From Hygrocybe punicea (taxonomy: Eukaryota > Basidiomycota > Agaricomycetes > Agaricales > Hygrophoraceae): a DNA stretch of 64,000 nt. Where the stretch lies: the NCBI GenBank assembly GCA_963556145.1, contig OY744462.1, forward strand, positions 5,766,001 through 5,830,000, given 5' to 3'. Below are positions 40,335-51,644 of this stretch, in pieces (the first letter of the stretch is position 1; the number at the start of each line of letters is the position of its first letter). A model generated the notes under the pieces. That model searched no databases, was not told where the DNA came from, and saw only the letters and a program-made list of their open reading frames with translations. The position numbers and the translations under genes were made by a program.

Positions 40335-42348
40335 TTACAATACCCTGAACGTGCCGTTCGTGTACACCTGTGCTCTTTTTCCAGTCCCAACCCATCCCGC
40401 CCCGTCCCCGTCTCCGTCCCCGTCCCCATCCCCCTCCTCGTCACCGAGCACCTTGCCAACAGCAGGTCCTCTTACAAACAATTCACCAGTTGGGTTTGCC
40501 CCATTTTCAATCTTCTCATCGTCCACACCAACTAACTTCGCTTCCACGTTCACACTCGCGGGGCCGACATGTGCAAGTGTCGAGAATGCAACGTCAGCAA
40601 CCGAAGATGACGGAAACACCTGTAGATCTAGAGGGTGAGTTGCCAGAACCGGCCCGCTGACCACCGGATGCGTATATGCGTTGATAATCGGGACCGAGAG
40701 CGCTATTCGCGCAGGCACTAGCAACGATGATTCGAGCTGGCCTGTGTCACAACAAGGAATTCTGTCAGCAGACCGAATCATTGCCGGCAGTTAACTACTT
40801 GCCGCCGCTGACAATGACCGTTCTTAGAGTACCCGCCACTTCACGGATAACCTTGGCTCTTGCAGCATCGAACACTAACCTGTCCCACAAGCTATCTTTG
40901 GAAATAACCCCTTCGTTAAGCGCAAAGAGCTTGTGGCGCCATGCAAAGACATGTAAAACAGGGTTGCTTTTGGCATGTTGGAGGATGGAAGACGCGAGGG
41001 AATCAAGATGTTCGGGTTTGATGAAGAAAACGGTCGGACAAGGGGTGCGAAGTGATCGTGAAGTCAGAACGTCCGACACATCAATTTCGGGTGTTTCTAA
41101 CAAAAGATATGTGAGCCTCCTGTGGGCAGCTTGCGCACTAGTTATTTGTTGGCCCACCACCAAATAATTTGGTACTTTCAAGTGTAACAAAGCTTGCTCC
41201 TTCGTGTAGAGCCGTATATGCGATGGCCCTTCCAAAGGGTGTACTAAGCGAATGTGCCGAGGCAATAGTGTCCAGCGACGATAGCGCGTTAGATGTGGGC
41301 ATCAGAGCGCGAATCGACGTAACCCCCGCAGTAATATTCTCGTGAGTAAGTTTTACGCCCTTGAGCTGACCAGCCGGATTTTCAAAGTATGCCACAGTGA
41401 ACACATCGCTAGAGCCTATGCGAACATGACATGACGAGGATGCTAGTGTATTATTAAACTTACTGGCGGTCGGGGTGGGCAAGTTTTCGGTTTCGTGCCC
41501 TTGTTTCTCGATGTCGGTCCACCGAAAAACATTCCTTCGCTTCGCTAGGTTGTCCAAGTTGATGGATTCACCGACGACGATGAAAGTGTGACGGTCACTT
41601 CCGTGTGAATGGTCCATAAGCTCGAGAAGTTTTGGCAGGAAGGTTGTATGCGTGATAATAGCAGTGGGCGGGTGAGCTTCCAGATAAGGCGTAAGCAATG
41701 CGACAGATGAGATGGTCGCAGATGGAACAGAGAGTGCCGCAAGGGCAATGTCGGCAATGAGGAATTCTGCGGCAATAATAAATAATAAGGCATCTCCTTG
41801 GGAAGGGGAGGAAGGCTGCAACATACCAATGCCATCATTGAGCAACAGTAGAACACTGGATTCGTTTGGCACCAAATTCGCAACACGCACAAGCCCAGAG
41901 CCGAACGCTGAGGCCCGCTGTTGGAGTTGAACGTTGGTAATCTGATATTAACGTAGTCAGTTCAGTTGCCAGCCACTACACTGACTGGGCAAACACACCT
42001 TGGTTGACCAAAGTGTCCGGCGAATATCAGAGGTGACAAGATCAGACAAGAGGTGGATCTCCTTGCTGGGCCTCGATGGAAACTGCCAGAGAGAATGAAT
42101 ATCTGGAACAGGTAAGCAGTGGAAATAATACACACCCTACCCATCATACCGGTGCTATAGTTCCTGTACACGGCACTTTCGCCTGGATGTCTGACTCTCG
42201 TGACATCGCTCTGCCTGCCAAGTAGGACGGGGTGAACGAGAGGCTGGGGTTTATACAGATTGCGCAAGATAAGAATAGTTGCCGCGATGACGCCAAGGAG
42301 AATGGTCAGATCGTCTGTAGCCAGATAATCTGTAACATTGAAAGCCAT
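40335..42348 (-). CDS. Degenerate AMP-binding (acyl-CoA synthetase-like) protein
   Basis: Exons: 42348-42136, 42082-41999, 41941-41827, 41766-41464, 41415-41161, 41096-40803, 40741-40335; 556 residues. A membrane segment near residues 14-30 (LTILLGVIAATILILRNL) resembles the anchor of fungal long-chain acyl-CoA synthetases. The N-domain fold is traceable (EFLIADIALAALSVPSATIS, KGVKLTHENITAG, GELFVRGPAVGKVL). Catalytic motifs are changed: the P-loop, normally YTSGTTGxPKG, is YFENPAGQLKG; GYGxTE is replaced around INAYTHPVVSG; TGD is TGK. The chain stops at NGTFRVL, before the C-terminal lysine domain. So it is probably inactive as an acyl-adenylating enzyme or has another role. Intron 6 has a GC donor (GCAAGT). 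Confidence 0.8.
40400..40432 (-). repeat. GATGGG/GACGGG hexamer tract coding Asp-Gly repeats
   Basis: Five Asp-Gly pairs in the degenerate AMP-binding protein are coded by an imperfect six-base repeat, just before GWVGTGK. The tract probably varies in length between strains. Confidence 0.75.
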
Positions 42349-42960
42349 CTCGGTTCGTGAGGTCTTGTGTTGTGTTGTCCTCCAAGGTCCCGCTCAACGT
42401 GGAGTCCGTTGAGTGTGGTTTTTACACACGCTTGCTGGCACTTTTGCGGGAGCTGGAACCGGAGTCCGATTCAGATGGGGCTTATCGGGGGTCCGGCCTC
42501 TCACTTCTTTGCATCCTCCTTCATCGTGGCAAGCGGCTTTACATCTGGGACATCGACGACCGCGACAAGGACAAGTCTTACCGCGAGGGAAATTAAGCAC
42601 TGCGACTTTGGTATCGCAATTAAAAAAACGGTACAGTCTTGATGTCTGTGCATTAAAATGTCATTCCGTTCATGTACTACATGTCTTGCGCAGAAATCGG
42701 GATTTCTAAACATATTCCTTTCCCCTTATTCATCCTCTCCAATACCTTGGATGTCGGGCAAGAGAACACACAGCGCACTATTTCATGTCCATAACTCTGG
42801 ATGTCCGTGCGCAGACACGTGACAAACATAGGGTGGTAGTCTAGATGACTGGAACTTCGTTTAGTTCTTTAGTTCCCCGCCTCCACTTGCCCGTCTTTTG
42901 GACCCTCCAATTCGGTTACCCCCTCCTCGTTCTTGCTTGTTTCCAACCCTATCTTCCACA
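42349..42960. promoter_or_regulatory. Divergent promoter region, AMP-binding-like gene/histone H1 copy 2
   Basis: 612 bases between outward-facing starts. Overlapping short frames are not convincing. A C/T-rich stretch precedes the H1 start. Confidence 0.4.
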
Positions 42961-44104
42961 ATGGCTGGCACAGCTACTAAAAAATCATCGACCAAAGCAA
43001 CGGCCAAGAGCACTGGGACAGCTGCCAAAGGACACACGACCTCTCACCCCAGCTGGGTCGATATGATAAAGGTTTCTATTGGTTTATCAACGTCTATCAA
43101 CTTAATCCTGTGTCTCGCTGACGGTTCCCATTCTTATCTGTCACAGGAATGTATCGTGGCCCACCCAAATGACGCTCGTGCAGGGGTTTCACGGCCTACC
43201 ATAAAGAAGGTTCGGTCTGATTCTCACTCAAACGTCCCTCCCTATAGCTCACAATCGCACGGCACACTCAGTTCGTCGAGGAGAGGTACCAACTCGAAAT
43301 CAATGCGACAGCTGCCAGCCAACTCAACCGGGCCATCACGCACGGAGCCGAGAAAGGCACATTCGTTCTTCCCAAAGGTAACCCCCCCCTTTCATTTTGT
43401 TCGAATGACTCATCCACCTAACATGACCCAGGCCCATCAGGAAAGATCAAGCTTGCTCCCAAAGTTCGCTCTGATGCCGCTAAAGAGGTTGGTCGTCGTT
43501 CGCCACCTATGATTGCTCTGACTTACTCATGTCCCCCTCTCCACCCCTGTCTGTCAATACGGAACAGAACACCACTCCAGCTCCCAAGAAGCCTGCTGCA
43601 AAAACCGCCCCTGCAAAGACGTCAACAACATCAAAGAAGCTTTCTTCCACCCGTACAGTCGCCAAATCCAAAGCCAACACACAACCTACCCCAACATCTG
43701 CACCGAAGGCTAGTCGCGCCTCTGCTTCCAAGTCAGCACCCGTCACGAAGAAGTACACATCTGGAGCGAAGAAGGCCGCCTTGAGCAAGTCTTCCTCCGC
43801 GAAAAAGACAGCAGCTACCAAGAAAGCTTCCCCACCAAAGAAGACCACTGCTACCAAGAAGGGAGCAGCCAAGAAGGTAAGGCTTGGGGTTTTGAACTCG
43901 CAGGTTTCAGGAACTGCTGTCGAACATAAGGCTTATTCCTGTTCTAAACAGGCGGTCACCGGCGGGTCTGCTGCAGACAAAGCTAAGAAGGCTGCGACCA
44001 AACCCCGATCTAAATCAGGGACGACCAAGACCCGAGCAACTGCAGCAGCCAAAGGAAAACCCGTTTCCAAAGGAAAGCCTGCTTCGAGGCAAGCGGCCAA
44101 GTGA
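42961..44104 (+). CDS. Linker histone H1, copy 2
   Basis: Exons: 42961-43071, 43147-43209, 43272-43377, 43432-43487, 43568-43876, 43952-44104; 265 residues. Globular domain: SHPSWVDMIK, ECIVAHPNDARAGVSRPTIK, FVEERYQLEINATAASQLN, RAITHGAEKGTFVLPKGPSG, KIKLAPKV. The N-tail is short and Lys/Thr-rich; the C-tail is Lys/Ala/Ser-rich. Introns after the first helix, after TIKK and after AAKE are in the same places as copy 1. Copy 2 adds one within LPKG and has the tail intron at another site. Many basidiomycetes carry one H1, so the pair is likely a local duplication with inversion. Confidence 0.95.
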
Positions 44105-44278
44105 GACTGCTCATCGAGTTCGTATGCAATTTTGGCTACTGTTGTTACTCGTACTGGACGCTCCCTCCTGAGTGCCTGGTATCCGGGCTGCTCTTTATTT
44201 CCACCTTCTGTACTAACACACATGTACGAATGTATGTACTTGCTACTTATATGTATTACTGGTAACCCTAACCAACGT

Positions 44279-47200
44279 ATGGCTACCGATTTTTTGGAAG
44301 ACGTTCATGCACCTGTAAGAGAAGTGATAAGTCGCCTTCGATTACCCGTACTCGACGTTTCAACTCTCCTGTCGCTGCTCACCAGTCCTCTTGGCTGCTT
44401 GGGCTTGCTTCCGCCTAAATTCAGGAGGTGTAATACCAACCCCTTACCGGATGGTGCTTTCGTTCTCGCCAAAAACATCGCAACTCTACAGCAAACTGTA
44501 CTGGAGCATGTAGTTCCAACTTGGCATGACGTGCTGGTCGAGGAAGATGCTATTACGCTGGTCGAACAGTATTTCTGTCCGGATGCCTTCTCCTTCGCCT
44601 CTCCAGCGGCTGGCGAGGTTACCTCGCTGGCATATTCCAGTATACTCTCACTTCCTCTTACTGACTATTCGGTACATTTGCTGGCGCGCCTCACGAAGGA
44701 ATATCCCATCGACAGATTGCACGCGGCAGTATTCTCAAGTCGCATTCAAAGCACTCCACGGAAATCCATAACCTGGGAAGACTGCATACGCAGCGTAGTG
44801 ACTGTTCCAGCGAAGATCGCCAATTCCCTTGGGGGAAAATCGGACATTCCGTTGTTGTTGGAGCACGCCACGTATTTCAACAATCTCAGCGTACGTTGCG
44901 AATGTTTGATATTTTCTTTATCGTGCAATCCATCTAGCGGTATGTCTCCTTTCTTTCGGAGAATTTTAATTTAATTTATGAGTTCGATTTCCTTCATATC
45001 CACGTTTCTCAGATAATGTTGCATCTGTGGTTGCCCTCCTAACCAGGCTCGTGCATCTCGGTGTGTTCCCATCTGCTCGCCCGACGTCGCGGTCCCAGCC
45101 GTCCTTCTTTGAGATTAACCTGCCAACGATTCGTACCCGGTTCCAGGCGGAAAGTCATGAATCGTACTCAGCTTATTGGTCGAACCTTTTCCTGTCTCTA
45201 CCCTCCACATTTACACTGCAAGCGATACTCACCTCATTGTTTTCGTCTCTGTCTCAGTTGGCCTCGGGCCTGGACCCCTTGCAGTCACAAAGGGCACTAG
45301 TAAAACGAGAAGCCTGTTGTCTTCGTCGATTGGTTGGGCCGCTGAGTGTTGAAAACGAGGAATTGTGGGAATGCGTTTCCGGTTTATTGTTAAATCGTGA
45401 ATGGAGTGAAGGTCACGGCCGTGTATTTGCCTGTTGGGTCTCGGGTTGCGATGAAGATAATGTTGCCAACGATGGTGAGAGAAGAGGCCAGGATTTTTTT
45501 ACCACTCCACCTAACTGCTCTTTTCAAAGCTCTTGCCCTCCTGCTGGCCAAGGTGGTCGACATGTGGTGCTCTCCTGAGCACATCAAGCATTCTCTACTC
45601 GGTCGACATCATTGTCCGTTCACTTGATTTTTCTTTTTTCACTCCGCAACCCGCTGATACCATTCCAGATATTACTTCCTTGCTTTTGATTACAGCTTCA
45701 TACCTTCCCCCCTCGTCTCCAGAACACGATTCCCTTGCGCTTTCACCTGCTTTCATCTCGGGAGTTGGGATGTACATCAGTCACCTGGACAATTCAGTCC
45801 GGCACTGCGGAATGTTGGTTGCGGAAGTTGTCGCACAACGTGCCGGTAAAAAACTGGATTTTGGTGAATGGGAAGGAGATGATTCTGGCAAACCATGGGC
45901 GAGGGAACTCCGGGAGTTGATAAAAGCTCGAGATGTGGATGCAATTCTTGACGTTCAAGAACACGAGGACATTCGTGGAGACGGTGAAACGCCACTTGCA
46001 GCAGATGTAGCAGCTCAACCCAAGCAGTCTGAGCCCGTATCGACTGAAGCAGCTTCGGGCAATGACTCTGATGATTCCTTGACTGGCTATGCGTCTCCAG
46101 TATCCTCTCGATCAGCCTCGCCGACTCCTTCCGAACTTGACGAGATCGAGAAAGACCCTACACTTGCAGTTGGTGTCAAAGGAACGCCTCGGCCCGTCTA
46201 TCTTTCACAACTGGGTGAGATGGTACGGAGCACTGGTGGACTGAAAGCGAATGACGCAAATCAAGAGGCTAGCAAAATCGAGATGGCCATTAATTGTGCC
46301 GAGGAGTTGATCAGAAAAAAGAAAAACTATGGAACGGAGCTTGGTGGGCTATTGCGGCTTATTTTTGGCCTCCATCACCTGACTTGGGTTTCGGTGCAGA
46401 GGAGAATGCTGTTAATTTGGTCTATGGTTTTGTTGGATTGCAAGACAACTATGATCTATCGGATTTCGAAGTTAAGCGACAAAGTGCAGTGAATGCCCTT
46501 GTCGTTTGCTGCCCAAGGAAAGCTGCGCCGTGAGCACAGCCGCTTTGTCGGAGATATGGGATGATTTTGACGCTCTGCATTTTCGCAGCTCCCTCATAGA
46601 AGAATTTTTCAAGAACCAGTACTCAACAAACCAACGCTACGTAATACTCAACGCTCTGGCATTGGGTGCACGTGAGTTGGCTTCCCTTCCCCTCCCGCCT
46701 TCACTGGTTCCACCCATTCCAACCGCTCGCATCTCTTTCCCGAGCAAAACCCTGCCTGCTGAGCAGCACAAGAAATACATCGCGGCAGGCAATCAGGACA
46801 ATGTCGTACAGCACATGCTGGATAACATCAGTCTTGAAATGATCGAGGGAGTCAAAAATGCCAACGCTGATCAAGTGCCTGAGCTTGTTCGAGAGCGGCG
46901 ACTTCGAATTCGCAAGCCAGCCAAAGTTACCGAATTGACGCAGACGGCTGTCTCTGTCACGATCATAAAGTCCCGTTCGCCGATGGAAACGACCTTCACA
47001 GAAGTTGCTGCAGAATTCTTTATAGCTCCCCTCATTAACCGGTTCTGGTTGTTCCTCAGGGATGAACAAACACGGGAGGAACGAACTGCCCATCAGGAGA
47101 CGCTGCACCAATACCGTGGGGCTGGTACTGGTCTGATTCTCAACCCGATGGTATTGGCACAGTTCCTAGCCACACTTGCCCTTCTTGTACATGCTGCTCG

Positions 47201-47615
47201 AAACGCTCCTGAGTGGTTGGCGGTCGTGGCGCCGGATGCATTGGAACTGGCAGTCACATTGGGAACGCGACCTGTCTCACAACAGGATGGCGAAGACCAC
47301 GGGTCAGATGATGGAGACAACGAAACCAAGAGTAAGGAAGCGTCAGTTCTCACAGCGGCATTGGAATTAGCCCTCATCGTTCTCGATGGATGTCTTGAGG
47401 TCGATGGAGGACGATCAATCGGCCTCGATCATACCACGTTACTACTTGGGACTGGTGAGTGGGCGGGCCGAGTATTTTCCCTGCTAGAGAAGGGGGTACG
47501 ACTTCCTGGTGGTGGGACCCAAGATTCTAAAGTGAGAAGAGCTGCCGCTGGGGTCGTCCTCAAGGCGGACACCTTGACGTCTACATGGAGGCGGTCAATG
47601 ATCAATATCACATAA
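44279..47615 (+). CDS. TEL2: Telomere length regulation protein TEL2 (TTT complex)
   Basis: Scaffold of the Tel2-Tti1-Tti2 complex that stabilises PIKK kinases (TOR, ATM, ATR). Exons: 44279-44939, 45013-45474, 45530-45613, 45669-46343, 46400-46529, 46589-47615; 1012 residues, as expected. Recognised blocks: YFNNLSVRCECLIFSLS, DMWCSPEHIKHSLLGRHHYI, YISHLDNSVRHCGMLVAEVV, AGKKLDFGEWEGDDSGKPWA, ENAVNLVYGFVGLQDNYDL and SLIEEFFKNQYSTNQRYVIL, then a helical C-terminus. It is an alpha-solenoid with no catalytic domain. The exon 2 end (donor GTGAGA at 45475) was chosen because it gives a 60-base intron; this region is less conserved. The start lies 174 bases after H1 copy 2. Confidence 0.93.
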
Positions 47616-47799
47616 ATCGACGGGACACCTATGACTCCTCATTGGAGTTACGTGGTTTTCTGAAGAACGTCGACTGTCGTATATTTCCTGAAGGACCTCT
47701 AACTGTATATAGCACGACCCAGCCACAGCCGTGGAGCTGAAGATTGCGACTGATATAATTGCGTCAATAAAATTTCTTAAGTATCTAGCTCACGCGCAG

Positions 47800-49291
47800 T
47801 CAATTTGCCATCCGTCTTCGTCTTTTCACTCTATCTGCTAAACTTGTGTTGTCGAAGGACGAGATGTCGTTAATATCGGTGCCCCTCGAAACGTGGCTTT
47901 TGGCTTCGCCTTGGCTCCGGGCGCGAACCAAACCTGGAGGGACAACTCTAGGGTCTATCCCATGTTCAGGAGGCAAGCAAGGAGGTATTGGGAATGTGAC
48001 GTCTGGTGTTTTGGGCCGAACCCCACCCCGTCGCTTTGCTGCAGTAATTCTTGGTGGTGAGGGCAATGGAAGCCCATAGCCCGAGAAAGACTTCAGGTCT
48101 GCAGTGAAAAGTACCTATGACCAATTCATAAACAAGTCAACTTGAAGTCAGTTCCAGATCCGGCGTGACTTACGGCGTGCGCCCAGCCTGCGAAGTCTCC
48201 CCATACGCCAACGAGTCTTGTATTCACTTTTTCGTAAAGCTCCGGAGTCATGTTGGCTCTGGCAGGTGCACACAGGCCATAATGTTTGACTGCAACCTGA
48301 AGAATATGAGTATCGACCGGAACGACTTCTCTCTGTCAAGGGAGCCATTGAGGTGCTAGAGAGATATTTGAGATATTGCTCAAACCTTGTCCAAGCTCAT
48401 TAATAACACGCAGTCTGCGACTTTGCGACCGACCCCGATGAAGTTGAGGAGTTCCTTCCTCGCTTCGGCAGTACTCAAATCCCTCAGAGTCATAAGCCAT
48501 TTTTCAGAAGGATCATGTAAAGCGTCTGCATAACCATGCGTATCAACGAGCATCTTGGCAGTCCGCTGTATAAATTTTGCACGGTATCCGAACCCCAGAG
48601 AACGAAGTGTGGAGTCGACCTCGGGAGCCGACAAAACCGATGGTTGAGGGAAAGGGTGATACGTCTGAACTCTACTTTCGTCTGGGCTGTTCAAATATAC
48701 CGAAGGATCAGGTAAAGAGAGCAAAGCAGGAGAGTATTGCTTGCAGAGTGATTGAACCATCTTGGTGATACGAGAAATGTTATTATTGGAGGAGCAAATG
48801 AAACTATTTGACCATTTGAGCGGAAATATTGACAGGAGGACAGGGGAAAGAACGACGGCCACTCACGAAACTAGACTCTCCCAAGGATCCTGTCTCAGTA
48901 CTCTTATCCCGCCAAATCTGGACCTAAAGCTATTGAACACTGGATCCCGGGCACCCCATTGTTCGTATAGACTAGCCAAATCAATGTCGAGTTGGAAATA
49001 GTCTTTGAGAAAGTTTAACGTTTCTGCCTCCTTCACAGCCTCAATAGTTGGCGAAACTGAAGCCTCTGGAAAGACTGATTGGTAGAAAAGCATGTCAGAA
49101 GACTGGCGCAAGCATACAACGCGATCCCGCAAACAAAGCCTATATTCGTGTTCTTCTGGGGATGCGGGACTGGCTGAGAGGGGAAACGTAGACCAACGAA
49201 AAGACTGGCCGCATTTCAATACCGCAGCCAAAGACAACTGCGCAATTGGGAGAGGAAATGCATGGAAACCAGCGGGAAGTATTGTGACCAT
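47800..49291 (-). CDS. OGG1: 8-oxoguanine DNA glycosylase/AP lyase
   Basis: Removes 8-oxoguanine opposite C in base-excision repair. Exons: 49291-48867, 48803-48386, 48332-48174, 48114-47800; 438 residues. N-domain: LKCGQSFRW and EYRLCLRDRVV. The helix-hairpin-helix-GPD core reads ELLNFIGVGRKVADCVLLMS, then VVPVDTHILQVA. The catalytic Lys is about residue 269 (in GVGRKVADC) and the catalytic Asp about 288 (VPVDTH). FICSSNNNISRITKMV is the usual damaged-base pocket helix. The C-terminal 100 residues after VLFTADLKSFSG form a basic tail ending VKRRRRMAN, probably a nuclear signal. It diverges from NPR2 across only 66 bases. Confidence 0.96.
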
Positions 49292-49357
49292 GAAGGAGTA
49301 ATACGGTGACAGGAACAAACTGGTCTGCCCTTCACACAGCGCTCACCACCAGCACTT
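49292..49357. promoter_or_regulatory. 66-base divergent promoter OGG1/NPR2
   Basis: The two start codons are separated by 66 bases. Any core promoter must overlap the transcribed 5' ends of both genes, unless real starts lie further inside. Confidence 0.5.
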
Positions 49358-51516
49358 ATGTCCTCTGACGGCGACTCATTTTTACCACGCATCCAATCTG
49401 TATTTTACGCTGTGTTTGACGTGGAAAAGGGGCCAAAGATCATCTACCAAGTCCCGGAAGGTCTAATCGGTGTACTACCTCCCCCTGGTCCTCTTGGCTC
49501 TGTCCCTCCTTCTCCTCTGCAATCCACCCCTTCATCCGACATTGATTTTAATCTTCCAAGTCCACGGAACGCCTCTGAGGTCTCCCTGCACAAGCGAACT
49601 ACATCGCGCAGTTTTCCGTCACCACAAAAGCGTTCCGCCGAATCGAACCGAGTATTATTCAATTTTCACGAAATATCGAACTATATCATTCCGCGGAGCG
49701 CCTTATGTGGCAGGCTCGTAATTTGTGCGGCTGGAAAGTATCGGATTATCGGGTTCCCAGTCAAGTTGAGAGGAAACTACAAGCGAATCTATTTCAGATA
49801 TAACCTGTGCTTTGTATTCGAACGTTCAGCGGACTTGAGCTGTTATGAGCCCATCGTACGCAAAGTTAGCCGTGTGCTTTCGGCCTGTGAGGTACGTCCG
49901 GCTTTCCGATGGTATCATTTCATGATGATATGCCCTTTGTAGGAAGAATCTGCCTTTTTGTCTTCTCCGACCACCTCTTCAGCCGTACACGCCATTCTGG
50001 AGCAGTTATATGAAGATCTGAATTCTTATTCTGAAACTCATATTCCTATCGATCAATTCAACTCCATTGAACTGAAAATATTTCCATTTTATCCTAATCC
50101 TCCTGCTGTGAAGGATTGGATGGTCCCACTCGCCCTCATCAATCTCAAGAGTAGAATAGAAGCGAATTGGGATCTTACTCTGGTGAAGGTGTGCCCAGAC
50201 CTTATCTCGCCGATTAGTTCTAATGCGTGTCGCGACAGGTCTGTCAATTTATTGATGGGACGAACCATGTCAGTCGAATCGCTCACCTTGCTGACTGCGA
50301 TTTGGATCTCACTCGTCAAGCCATTTCACATCTACTGTATGTCTTTTGAATAGTGTCTTTTCAAATGCACGCTCACCTCGTTGCAATAGATATTACCAAG
50401 TGATAATGACAATTGACATATTTCAGTATTCGAACATGTATACGCTTCGTAAGAGTATTCAATGGCTTGCAGATGAAGCCCATGTACGAGAAGAATGCGG
50501 GCTTTATGTTACTAAACCAGGTATGTAGCGCTCTCACCTGTATCAACAGCATGCTGGAACTATCTGTAGGAAGAGAGATCCCTGATTGGCCGAAACTGCT
50601 ACACTTGTATTCTCGCCTAAAACCGGGTTTGACGGTTTTTGAATGGATGGACAACTTTGAGGTCTACAATTTAGGCGTGGACGTAAGGCGCTTCACGAGC
50701 TTTGGCGTTATCAAAGTAAATACTTGCTCCCTTCCAACCGGATTACTCATTGTCGTACTACTTTTCTGCAAGGGGTTTCTTCGTAGGGTGCATCGTTGGC
50801 CTGTGCTTCTTCCTGAGCATCGTCTTCAAGCCAAGCCTTCGGATGATTTGCTAGTTGGGGCAACAGGGGGAAATCAGTTCAACGTTGTGGCTTCTCCCCA
50901 GCCAATAGAAACGAATACCGATCGGCTCCATTTCCAAACTCAGCAAATCACGACACCTCTCGCTTTCGGCGACACCGAGCTGGCCAGAGCATCGACTACA
51001 AAGGATGGTACATTTACATCCCAAAGCTCACGAAGAACCAGCATCGCCGAAACGGTTCTAGAGCAAGTACGTAGCAAGGATCTTCAAAAATCCGGAGTAT
51101 CGCCTGTTTCGAGCGCCTGGGTGCATCATGTTCGCGAAGAGTCGCACGAAAACAGTAGTCGAGGAGGTTCAAACTCTCGAAGACATTCTTTAACTTCCCC
51201 TAGTCCACCTTCGCAGTCCTTGGCGACACTTAGTACTCAACTTGCACGCAAGTCCTCCTCAACAATAATTCAACATCCACCTCGAATAAGACCTTCAAGA
51301 TCATCTTCACATTCGTCTGTTATTCAAACAGCTTCGCCAGTCTCGACTGTACCATATCCCCCAGAACTTTTACCGTTGCTTGACGGAGAACATCATACGG
51401 ACGAGTTGGCTACAAGATTTGAAGCTGGGTGGCCTTTGCTCCAACAATGGCTCATTGCTATTGGCGGTGGGACAGAGAATGGTGATTTTGGGAGAGTATC
51501 AATCATTCACAGATGA
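49358..51516 (+). CDS. NPR2: Nitrogen permease regulator 2 (SEACIT/GATOR1 subunit)
   Basis: With Npr3 and Iml1 it restrains TORC1 when amino acids are scarce, at the vacuole membrane. Exons: 49358-49891, 49943-50188, 50239-50336, 50390-50520, 50570-50715, 50773-51516; 632 residues. It starts with the longin-like N-domain (SVFYAVFDVEKGPKIIYQVP). Then come NYIIPRSALCGRLVICAAGK, FRYNLCFVFERSADLSCYEP, LKIFPFYPNPPAVKDWMVPL, CQFIDGTNHVSRIAHLADCD, LYYQVIMTIDIFQYSNMY and FGVIKGFLRRVHRWPVLLP. A Ser-rich insert of about 190 residues separates this last block from the C-terminal helix YPPELLPLLDGEHHTDELAT, which is typical for fungal homologues. Confidence 0.95.
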
Positions 51517-51644
51517 TTAGATTACTGTAATAAGAACGCTATTATAACCATTGAGTTTTCGATGTTTTATATTCACAGCCAATGACAAGCGGCGAGCACC
51601 TGAACATACCACTCAATGAGGTGACGGGAACGACTTCGAAGTAG

